Assembly: GCF_009928525.1 (NCBI RefSeq)
Contig: NZ_JAABOK010000002.1
Coordinates: 124,001 to 188,000, forward strand
Source: Chitinophaga solisilvae
Lineage (GTDB): Bacteria; Bacteroidota; Bacteroidia; Chitinophagales; Chitinophagaceae
DNA length: 64,000 nt
Direction of reading: 5' to 3'
Shown here one piece after another: positions 1 through 7,447 of the stretch. Positions within the stretch are counted from its first letter, which is position 1, and each line of letters begins with the position of its first letter. The notes below the pieces were generated by a model that ran no database searches, was not told the DNA's origin, and saw only the letters and a program-made list of their open reading frames with translations. Position numbers and translations under genes: made by a program.

Positions 1-33
1 GGAATAGCAGGCGTGATCGAAAATATTAGTTAG
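1..33 (+). CDS. possible C-terminal end of an upstream gene (partial)
   Basis: Frame 1 is open from the first base to a TAG at 31-33 and would encode ten residues ending in VIENIS. Too short to identify. It is listed because the large palindrome beginning at 36 would then sit 2 nt after a stop codon, as most other palindromes of this family here do. It could equally be chance. Confidence 0.25.
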   Translation, partial: GIAGVIENIS

Positions 34-35
34 AT

Positions 36-181
36 AATGACGAATGATGAATTGCGAATGTAAGCGAAGATAGTAGCGTATATAAAAGCGAAGAACCCGT
101 CTGGTATGAAAATCAGACGGGTTCTTCGCTTTTATATACGCTACTATCTTCGCTTACATTCGCAATTCATCATTCGTCATT
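36..181. repeat. large palindrome, class A (68-bp perfect stem)
   Basis: Arms 36-103 and 114-181 are exact reverse complements over 68 bp around a 10-nt loop. The outer part is made of cgaatg/cgaatt-type units, the middle holds GCGAAGAT, and the innermost part is an ordinary GC-rich hairpin (CCCGTCTG/CAGACGGG). It lies upstream of the DUF1800 gene and just after a possible stop at 31-33. Probably a 3'-end or terminator structure of the gene to the left; that role is inferred from placement. Confidence 0.85.
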
Positions 182-272
182 CGTAATTAAAAAAACTTTA
201 ATCCTGATGAATTAAAATTTTTATTAATTTGGTGTATTAAATCGGCTCCCGCCAACACAACCATATCGCTTT

Positions 273-1895
273 ATGGATCGCAGACAATTCCTTACCTTAT
301 CTCCTGGCCGCGCCAAGCAGACGCGTAATGCACTTGCCCGTACCGCCTCAGGTATGACGCCCTATACCGGCAGCTGGGGAAAATTGCAGCTCATTCACCT
401 GCTGAAACGTACTACCTTCGGGGCTTCCCCGGATCATATCAATGCCTTCTCCGGCATGACCATGCAACAGGTGGTAGACGCCCTCCTCACCCCGCAGCCT
501 GATCCCGCCCCGCCGGTCAATAACTACGGTGTTGATGACGGAGGCGTAGCACCGGGTGCTGTCTGGGTAAGAGCCGCCCTCGGCAGCGAAGAGCTGGAAA
601 GGAAACGAATAGGATCGTATAAAGCCTGGTGGGTAGGACAAATGATCAACCAACAGGCAGGCATACACGAAAAAATGGTGCTCTTCTGGCATAATCATTT
701 CGTGACAGAAACCACTATGGTGAATGACAGCAGGTTCATCTACCAGTATAACCTCACGCTCAGGCATCATGCATTGGGTAATTTCAAAGCCCTCACAAAG
801 GCTGTTACCCTGGACCCGGCTATGCTGGTATATCTCAATGGATACCTCAACTCCAAAGGCGCTGCCGATGAAAACTATGCGCGCGAATTGCATGAACTGT
901 TCACCGTCGGCAAAGGACCGGATTCCCGCTATACAGAAGATGATGTGAGAGCCACCGCCCGCGTGCTGACAGGCTTCCGGGTAGATAGAACCAACATTGT
1001 CAGCACTTTCAATACTACGCAGCACGATCTGACCAATAAAGCCTTCTCCGGTTTCTACGGCAATAAGGTGATATCCGGTCAAACCGGTCCGGATGGTGCG
1101 CAGGAACTGGATGAACTGTTGAAAATCATCTTCCTGCAACCTGAAGTCGCTAAATTCATCTGCAGAAAATTATACCGTTTCTTTGTTTACTATGAAATCG
1201 ATCAGGCCACGGAAGATAATGTAATCACCCCGCTGGCGGATATCTTCCGTAACAGCGGATACGATATTACCGTGGTACTCAGGGCGCTGTTAACCAGCGA
1301 ACATTTCTTCGATCCGCTTAATATGGCCTGCCTGATTAAAAGTCCGGCAGACTTCTGCATAGGCCTGCTGCGCGAATTTAATGTGAAGTTCCCGGCAGAT
1401 TACCCGACACAATATGAAAAATGGGGTGCTATTCACCGGGTGATGGCACTCATGCTGCAGAATCTCGGCGATCCGCCACTGGTGGCAGGCTGGGATGCCT
1501 ACTATCAGGAACCTTCCTTTCATGAATTGTGGATAAACACCGATACCCTGCCGAAACGGAACCAGTTCAGTGATGGCCTCATCGGCAACGGTATTAATAA
1601 CCTGCGCATCGATCCGCTGGCCTTCGCCGATAAAATGTCTGACCCGGGAAACCCGGTTACGCTGGTGAATGATTCCCTCGCGGTATTATATCGTATAGAC
1701 GTTTCCGATACCCTGAAGACATTCCTGAAAGATAATATCCTCCTTGCCGGTCAGAATACGAACGCCTATTGGACCAATGCCTGGAACCGTTATAAATCCA
1801 CTCCTTCCGATATGGCGAATACCAATGATGTAATCGGGCATCTGCAGGCGCTGTATAAGTACATTATGGACCTTTCGGAGTATCAATTATCCTGA
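273..1895 (+). CDS. DUF1800 family protein
   Basis: A 540-residue protein of the DUF1800 family, whose biochemical role is not established. Visible family features are an N-terminal LLKRTTFGASP segment, WHNHFVTE near residue 130 and the ARELHELFTVGKG block near residue 205. The N-terminus (MDRRQFL) resembles a twin-arginine motif but no hydrophobic stretch follows, so export is uncertain. Its stop TGA (1893-1895) is followed directly by the DUF1501 gene. DUF1800/DUF1501 genes are commonly paired, and the second protein here carries the secretion signals, so the two probably act as a couple at or outside the envelope. Confidence 0.9.
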   Translation: MDRRQFLTLSPGRAKQTRNALARTASGMTPYTGSWGKLQLIHLLKRTTFGASPDHINAFSGMTMQQVVDALLTPQPDPAPPVNNYGVDDGGVAPGAVWVRAALGSEELERKRIGSYKAWWVGQMINQQAGIHEKMVLFWHNHFVTETTMVNDSRFIYQYNLTLRHHALGNFKALTKAVTLDPAMLVYLNGYLNSKGAADENYARELHELFTVGKGPDSRYTEDDVRATARVLTGFRVDRTNIVSTFNTTQHDLTNKAFSGFYGNKVISGQTGPDGAQELDELLKIIFLQPEVAKFICRKLYRFFVYYEIDQATEDNVITPLADIFRNSGYDITVVLRALLTSEHFFDPLNMACLIKSPADFCIGLLREFNVKFPADYPTQYEKWGAIHRVMALMLQNLGDPPLVAGWDAYYQEPSFHELWINTDTLPKRNQFSDGLIGNGINNLRIDPLAFADKMSDPGNPVTLVNDSLAVLYRIDVSDTLKTFLKDNILLAGQNTNAYWTNAWNRYKSTPSDMANTNDVIGHLQALYKYIMDLSEYQLS

Positions 1896-1913
1896 TTGCT
1901 GAAAAACCTTACT

Positions 1914-3497
1914 ATGAAAAGAAGAGATTTCCTGAAATATACAGCCCCCGCTGCTATCCTGCCAACTGTTATCAACGGGTTTTCCATCAAGGCATTTGCC
2001 TCCTCACCTATGCTGACAGCCCTCAGCGGCGCCGCTGCTGACAATGATCACGTACTGGTGATGATTCAGCTCACCGGTGGCAATGATGGCCTGAACATGG
2101 TCATCCCGCTGGATGTATACAGCAAGTACCAGGCTGCCCGTACCAATATCGCCATACCGGAAGGCAAAGTGCTGCGGTTGGATAATTACCTCAAAGCCGG
2201 GCTGCACCCTTCCATGAAGGGCATCCAGGAATTATACAACGAAGGCAAGGTAAGCATCATACAAAGCGTCGGATACCCTTCTCCCAACTTCTCGCATTTT
2301 CGTGCTACCGATATATGGCTCACCGGTTCGGATTCCAACGAAGTACTGACTACCGGATGGGGCGGGCGTTACCTGGATACGCAGTTCCCCGGTCCGCCGG
2401 ATAGCTTTCCCAATACAGATAACCCTGACCCGCTGGCTATCCAGATTGGCTCTATCGTGTCTCCGGCCTTCCAGGGCGCAGAAGGCACCAGAGGGATGGC
2501 TATCACCAGCGCCACGGATTTCTATAACCTCATTGACGGCGTTATAGACCCGGTTCCTGCCACCAAAGCAGGGAAGGAGCTGGAATATATCAGAACAATT
2601 GCGCGGCAGACCAACAGCTATGAAAAGCGCATCAAAACAGCTGCCGCTAAAATAACCTCCCAGGGCCAGTACCCTGCTAATAACAGTCTGGCTGACCAGC
2701 TGAAAATTGTTGCCAGGCTGGTAGCCGGCGGATTGAAAACCAGGCTGTACATGGTGAGCACCGGCGGTTTTGATACACATGCGAGCCAGGCCGAAGCCGG
2801 TGATACCACCAAAGGCGGACATGCCAAATTGCTGGAAGGGGTGTCAGCAGCCATTCAGGCATTCATGAATGACCTGAAAGGGCTGAAGGCTTCCCGCAGG
2901 GTAGTAGGTATGACTTTCTCCGAATTTGGCCGCCGTATCAAATCCAACTTCAGTATGGGTACGGATCACGGAGCTGCGGCGCCCATGATTGTCTTCGGGG
3001 ATTATGTGATGCAGGGCGTGTTGGGCAATTCTCCCGCACTGCCGGATAATTCATCTGTCATCGATAATATCCCGATGCAATACGATTTCCGCTCTGTATA
3101 TGCTTCTATCCTGGAACAGTGGTTCTGCGTGGATCAGACACAGCTGAACAAGATATTACAGAAAGATTATCAGCGGCTGCCACTTATCAGTGGTGTAGCC
3201 TGCGGTGTCATTACAGGATTACCTGATATTATTACAGAAGAAAAGATACATATCACCAATAGTCCGAATCCGTTTACGAATGCTACTACCATTACTTATA
3301 TAACCGGAAATGGTAATACGATGATTCAGATTTTTGATACGATGGGCCGGCTGGTGAGTGTACCTGTCAATAAAGTGCATACTGCAGGCACCTATACCAC
3401 CACTTTTGACGCGGAATATCTGCCCAACGGCATTTACTACGCCCGCTTTCAGAATGGCTCCGTACAACAGGTGCGCCCCATGCTCAAAGTGAGGTAG
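1914..3497 (+). CDS. DUF1501 family protein, Tat-type signal and T9SS sorting domain
   Basis: A 527-residue exported protein. I start it at ATG 1914, giving MKRRDFLK followed by a hydrophobic stretch (Tat-like); a TTG at 1896 would put a short extension in front. The alkaline phosphatase/sulfatase-like DUF1501 core shows QLTGGNDGLN, GGFDTH, FSEFGRR and GTDHG, likely metal and substrate positions. From about residue 445 the sequence (NSPNPF... to PNGIYYARF and a basic C-terminus) is a type A T9SS sorting domain, so the mature protein should cross the outer membrane by type IX secretion. Translated 18 nt after the DUF1800 stop, as an operon. Substrate unknown. Confidence 0.9.
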   Translation: MKRRDFLKYTAPAAILPTVINGFSIKAFASSPMLTALSGAAADNDHVLVMIQLTGGNDGLNMVIPLDVYSKYQAARTNIAIPEGKVLRLDNYLKAGLHPSMKGIQELYNEGKVSIIQSVGYPSPNFSHFRATDIWLTGSDSNEVLTTGWGGRYLDTQFPGPPDSFPNTDNPDPLAIQIGSIVSPAFQGAEGTRGMAITSATDFYNLIDGVIDPVPATKAGKELEYIRTIARQTNSYEKRIKTAAAKITSQGQYPANNSLADQLKIVARLVAGGLKTRLYMVSTGGFDTHASQAEAGDTTKGGHAKLLEGVSAAIQAFMNDLKGLKASRRVVGMTFSEFGRRIKSNFSMGTDHGAAAPMIVFGDYVMQGVLGNSPALPDNSSVIDNIPMQYDFRSVYASILEQWFCVDQTQLNKILQKDYQRLPLISGVACGVITGLPDIITEEKIHITNSPNPFTNATTITYITGNGNTMIQIFDTMGRLVSVPVNKVHTAGTYTTTFDAEYLPNGIYYARFQNGSVQQVRPMLKVR

Positions 3498-3513
3498 GAA
3501 TAAATTATGCATC

Positions 3514-3546
3514 TTTGTTGCAAATAGTTAAAGTTTGTTACCTTTG
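3514..3546 (+). promoter_or_regulatory. Bacteroidota-type promoter (TTG-n18-TACCTTTG)
   Basis: TACCTTTG at 3539-3546 matches the Bacteroidota -7 consensus TAnnTTTG, with TTTG at 3514-3517 and TTG at 3518-3520 upstream at suitable spacing. The expected transcription start is about 3553, right at the GTG that opens the His-rich small protein. Confidence 0.6.
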
Positions 3547-3551
3547 CAGCT

Positions 3552-3884
3552 GTGTATAAAAACTACATACAAAGAATTGTAGCAGTGATCCTGCTGGGAG
3601 TGTTTACCTTAAACACTGTCCCACGGGAATTTATACACCTTTTTGCCGGCCATGAGGATACACAGGACCAGCACTGGACACATCCCGGTGCTACGGTATC
3701 CGGTGAGCACCGGCACTGCGATTTCCTGCAGATTGCCAATGCTCCCTATGAGCAGCAGACCAATACTTATTTTTCTCCTGTCAGAAAACTGATATGGATA
3801 TTTAATCCGCTGGAGTTACCGGAAACCACCCATTCTCCTTACTGCGACCTGTCGCCCCGGGCGCCTCCGGCTTTCCTTTCCTGA
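3552..3884 (+). CDS. small His-rich exported protein upstream of a TonB receptor
   Basis: A 110-residue protein I do not recognise. Residues 9-23 are hydrophobic and look like a signal or anchor. A His-rich stretch follows (H29, H34, H41, H44, H53, H55, with C56), and a second Cys is near the C-terminus. The only usable start is GTG 3552; there is no internal Met, and the predicted transcription start falls on this codon, so it may be leaderless or the start may be non-standard. It precedes the TonB receptor by about 100 bp on the same strand, suggesting a shared role, perhaps with a transition metal. That role is inference from His content and context only. Confidence 0.6.
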   Translation: MYKNYIQRIVAVILLGVFTLNTVPREFIHLFAGHEDTQDQHWTHPGATVSGEHRHCDFLQIANAPYEQQTNTYFSPVRKLIWIFNPLELPETTHSPYCDLSPRAPPAFLS

Positions 3885-3981
3885 TTTGAGCTACTACCTG
3901 CCAACATAGGCGGGCCATTATTGTTATTATGCCGTCAGGCATCTTCATGGTTATTATTTACTGAATACTTATCTCTCAGAT

Positions 3982-6435
3982 ATGCATTATTTGCGTGTAT
4001 TTATACTCGGCCTGCTGGGTATATTATTTATAGGCAGCCCTACAACTTATGCCGCTGCTAACCCGGGCGATGGCGCGCTTTCCAATGTGCTCACCGGTAA
4101 GGTCACTGATAAAATTTCGAAGCAGCCGCTTCCCGGCGCTACTGTTTACCTGCCAGATCTTCACGTCGGCGCTGCTACAGATGCCCAGGGAAATTATATC
4201 ATCAAAAATCTGCCAAAAGGAAAATACGTGGTGGATGTACACTATATCGGTTACTCCGCCTATTCGGAAATTGTTACCATCAATGGTACTGCCACTAAGG
4301 ATTTTGAGCTGTCAGAAACACTGATAGAAAAAAATGAGGTAGTCATCACCGGCGCCAACCTGGCTACTTCCATGAAAAAAACGCCGACTCCGATCAATGT
4401 TATTCGTCGCGATTACCTGACTGATAACATCTCTACCAACATCATCGATGCAATTTCCAAAGTTCCGGGTGTCAGCCAGCTGTCTACCGGACCGGCTATT
4501 TCCAAACCGTTTATCCGTGGGCTTGGTTACAACCGTGTGGTGGTAGTAGGGGACGGCATCCGCCAGGAAGGCCAGCAATGGGGTGATGAACATGGTATTG
4601 AAATAGATGACTACAACGTGAGCCGCATAGAAGTGCTGAAAGGCCCTGCCTCCCTGGTGTATGGCTCTGATGCGCTTGCCGGTGTGGTGAATATTGTGCC
4701 GCCACCGCCATTGCCGCTGGGGAAAATTAAAGGGAATGTGGAAGCTAACTACCAGTCCAACAACGGACTGATGGCTTATCATGCCGATATTGCCGGTAAT
4801 ACCAACGGTTTCAGCTGGGGCGCATTTGTTACACAGAAACAGGCGCATGACTATAAGAATAAATACGATGATTACGTATTTAACTCCCGTTTCAATAATA
4901 CCAACTTCGGCGCTAACATCGGTATCAATAAACAATGGGGATATTCCCGTCTGACTTTCACCTCCTTCAATCAGCACCTGGGATTGGTAGAAGGAGAACG
5001 CGATGAACAGGGCCGCTTCATCAAGCCTGTCAATATTAACGGCGAAGCCGGAGAAGCGCCTGTAACCGGAGGTGATAATACTTCCTACAGCATGGAAGTG
5101 CCCAAGCAACAGATCAATCACCAGAAAATAGTATGGGATAACAACCTGTACCTGCACAATGGCGGACGCCTGGGATTAACGCTGGGTTATCAGCTGAACC
5201 AGCGCCGGGAATATGGTAATGTGCTGCAACCCAATGAACCTGAATTATACCTGAAGCTGAAAACGTTCAACTACGCCCTGAAATATTATCTGCCTGAAAT
5301 GAGCGGCTGGCAGACCACAGTAGGCGTGAACGGTATGCAGCAGCGGAATGAAAATAAAGGAGATGAATTCCTGATCCCGGCTTATGATCTCTTCGATATC
5401 GGTGGTTTTGCCGTTACCAGCAAGACATTCAATAAGCTGACACTCAGCGGTGGTCTGCGTTTCGATAACCGCTCGCTCCGTTCCAATGCATTACTGCTGG
5501 ATGCGGATGGCAAGCCATCTCCGGATGGAGATGTACGTTTCGCCTCCTTCAGCAAAAATTTCAGCAATATCTCCGCCAGCGTAGGACTGAGCTATGAAGC
5601 CAGCGACCGTGTTGTGCTGAAGGTGAACGCCGCCCGTGGTTTCCGCGCTCCGAATATTGCAGAACTGTCGGCCAACGGAGTACATGAAGGTACTATCAAG
5701 TATGAGCTGGGCAACCAGGACCTGAAACCGGAGGTAAGCACACAGGTGGATGCCGGTATTGATTTCAACACGCAGCACGTGTCCCTCACTGCCAGCCTGT
5801 TTTATAATCATATCAACAACTTCATCTTTGCCCGCAAGCTGTTCAATGCAGCCGGTACGGATTCTATCCCTGCAGAGAATAATGAAGAAGGATATGCCGC
5901 TTTCAAATACCAGCAGGGTACTGCCAACCTTTACGGAGGTGAGCTGATGCTGGATATTCACCCGCATCCGATCGACTGGCTGCATTTTGAGAACACGTTG
6001 TCTTATGTAAAAGGGCGGCTGGCGAATGGTACGGATTCCACCAGGTATCTCCCCAATATTCCGGCGGGCAGGTGGTTGTCTGAATTAAAAGGTAAGTTCC
6101 GCAAAGTAGGCGGACCGTTGCAGAATGCCTACATCGGTGTGCAGATGAATATGAACTTCGCGCAGAATAATGTATTCACTGCGTATAATACAGAAACGGC
6201 AACCGGCAGTTATACATTATTCAATGCCGGTTTGGGTACGGATTTCGTGAACAGGAAAAGCAGAACGTTGTTCTCTCTGCATTTTGCAGTGAATAACTTT
6301 ACAGATGTAGCGTATCAGAATCACCTGAGCAGATTGAAATATGCACCGGTAAATGAGGTGACAGGCCGCTCCGGTGTATACAATATAGGTCGGAATTTTA
6401 GTGTTAAGCTGGCGATACCTATTGATTTTAAATAG
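3982..6435 (+). CDS. TonB-dependent outer membrane receptor
   Basis: An 817-residue receptor. A signal peptide (about residues 1-25) is followed by a CarboxypepD_reg-like domain (about 38-115), a plug (about 120-240, with RGLGYNRVVVVGDGIRQEG and the usual RIEVLKGPASLVYGSDALAGVV), and a long beta barrel ending in a short aromatic-poor C-terminus. It imports a ligand across the outer membrane using TonB energy. The plug sequence QQWGDEHG and the His-rich small protein upstream point to a metal or metal complex rather than a glycan; no SusD partner is present. The ligand is inferred, the family assignment is secure. Confidence 0.92.
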   Translation: MHYLRVFILGLLGILFIGSPTTYAAANPGDGALSNVLTGKVTDKISKQPLPGATVYLPDLHVGAATDAQGNYIIKNLPKGKYVVDVHYIGYSAYSEIVTINGTATKDFELSETLIEKNEVVITGANLATSMKKTPTPINVIRRDYLTDNISTNIIDAISKVPGVSQLSTGPAISKPFIRGLGYNRVVVVGDGIRQEGQQWGDEHGIEIDDYNVSRIEVLKGPASLVYGSDALAGVVNIVPPPPLPLGKIKGNVEANYQSNNGLMAYHADIAGNTNGFSWGAFVTQKQAHDYKNKYDDYVFNSRFNNTNFGANIGINKQWGYSRLTFTSFNQHLGLVEGERDEQGRFIKPVNINGEAGEAPVTGGDNTSYSMEVPKQQINHQKIVWDNNLYLHNGGRLGLTLGYQLNQRREYGNVLQPNEPELYLKLKTFNYALKYYLPEMSGWQTTVGVNGMQQRNENKGDEFLIPAYDLFDIGGFAVTSKTFNKLTLSGGLRFDNRSLRSNALLLDADGKPSPDGDVRFASFSKNFSNISASVGLSYEASDRVVLKVNAARGFRAPNIAELSANGVHEGTIKYELGNQDLKPEVSTQVDAGIDFNTQHVSLTASLFYNHINNFIFARKLFNAAGTDSIPAENNEEGYAAFKYQQGTANLYGGELMLDIHPHPIDWLHFENTLSYVKGRLANGTDSTRYLPNIPAGRWLSELKGKFRKVGGPLQNAYIGVQMNMNFAQNNVFTAYNTETATGSYTLFNAGLGTDFVNRKSRTLFSLHFAVNNFTDVAYQNHLSRLKYAPVNEVTGRSGVYNIGRNFSVKLAIPIDFK

Positions 6436-6471
6436 GAGCAGCTGATTTTTTGTTACAATAGTTACGAAGAA

Positions 6472-6502
6472 GGGCTGGCCATATGGCCGGCCCTTTTGTT
6501 TT
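6472..6502 (+). terminator. intrinsic terminator of the TonB receptor gene
   Basis: Stem 6472-6480 with 6485-6493 (GGGCTGGCC/GGCCGGCCC, one G-T pair), loop ATAT, followed by TTTTGTTTT. Placed between the convergent receptor and lipoprotein genes. Confidence 0.8.
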
Positions 6503-6950
6503 ATAGTTGTGTGTTATATGTCGTTTTACTGTGAGTGGCTTTACCGTCTCTGATTTTGAAGCTGAAGTCCTGCTGTTGCTGTGCTTTCTTCACGGAGAAA
6601 GATATGAGGGTATCTTTTCCCTGTACAGAGAGATAAGGTGTTGGTAATATTTTTTCTGAGGAATCAATCGCCCGGATATAATTGACGAGTCGTTTGTTGC
6701 CCTGCCGTATACTGATAGTTTGTACCGGGAGGGAATCGTTATTATTGCTGAAGGCCACGCTGATTCCGGACAGGGTAAACGTTGCACGGGCACTGTCTTT
6801 ACTGCCACCTGTCAGCTTAAAGGCTTTGGCGTCTGCAGCGCTGGCTGCAGACGGCTTTGCTTCGTCTGTTTTCTCTGCGGTCTGCTGACACGCAAAAAAA
6901 CAGCAGGTACAAATTGATAATAGGATAATGGATTTATACACGGTTGTCAC
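6501..6950 (-). CDS. small lipoprotein at the end of the type VI cargo cassette
   Basis: A 149-residue lipoprotein of unknown function with a GTG start. The signal ends at the lipobox CCFFAC, then comes a low-complexity Ala/Lys/Ser linker (about 22-45) and a probable beta-rich domain. It follows the putative immunity lipoprotein by 17 bp on the same strand, so it is probably co-transcribed with the cassette. It could be a second immunity protein or an unrelated envelope lipoprotein; unlike the gene before it, its base composition is not unusually AT-rich. Confidence 0.6.
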   Translation of the reverse strand: MTTVYKSIILLSICTCCFFACQQTAEKTDEAKPSAASAADAKAFKLTGGSKDSARATFTLSGISVAFSNNNDSLPVQTISIRQGNKRLVNYIRAIDSSEKILPTPYLSVQGKDTLISFSVKKAQQQQDFSFKIRDGKATHSKTTYNTQL

Positions 6951-6967
6951 GTTAGTTGGGTATAAAG

Positions 6968-7447
6968 CTATTGATTTTTTTGGGTTGTTGTTGTGCCGGG
7001 GGGCAGGGATGTTTTTAAATGCCAGATTTTGTTTGAATCCATTGGGGCGATGATGGGAGAAATGATATAGTATGCATTATCTTTTTTAAAGATTTTGAAT
7101 AAAGGATGAAATTGATCATGTGATGTTTCATATCCGTCTAAATCGTAGGCAAAATTTCCTAAAAGGGTATCATCTTTTTCGCTAAGAAAACATTTGTCAC
7201 GAAATCCTGCTTGTATACCTATCAGAGAGAATGTTGCGCTGTCTGTGTGAATAATTAATGTATAGTCATAAAATACATCAAATCCATTTAGTGTTTCACC
7301 TGATTCAGTATGGAGTGTATAAGTATTATCCCAATTGTGTCTGAACCTGTTTGAAACTTTTGAATTTGACGTTTGAGATTTACACGCTGTGATAGAAATG
7401 AATAATGTAATAATGAATAGCGGCCTAAGCATGTTGTTGGTTTTCAT
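6968..7447 (-). CDS. putative immunity lipoprotein for the type VI effector
   Basis: A 159-residue lipoprotein of no family I recognise. I start it at ATG 7447 (MKTNN before a hydrophobic stretch and the lipobox SITAC); another ATG at 7432 is also possible, and the longer reading frame from 7513 would lie mostly inside the effector gene. Either start overlaps the effector stop (7425-7427), so translation is coupled. A lipoprotein anchored on the periplasmic side is where protection against a peptidoglycan-cutting effector is needed. The gene shares the strong AT bias of the effector C-terminus, suggesting they travelled together. Immunity function is inferred from position and location. Confidence 0.65.
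   Translation of the reverse strand: MKTNNMLRPLFIITLFISITACKSQTSNSKVSNRFRHNWDNTYTLHTESGETLNGFDVFYDYTLIIHTDSATFSLIGIQAGFRDKCFLSEKDDTLLGNFAYDLDGYETSHDQFHPLFKIFKKDNAYYIISPIIAPMDSNKIWHLKTSLPPGTTTTQKNQ

Noticed and set aside
348..1139. Long minus-strand frame (263 codons) opposite the DUF1800 gene
   Set aside because: Shadow of a clear family member on the other strand; no recognisable protein, no start context.
4312..5157. Minus-strand frame of 281 codons inside the TonB receptor
   Set aside because: The plus-strand receptor is unambiguous; the opposite frame has no family pattern.
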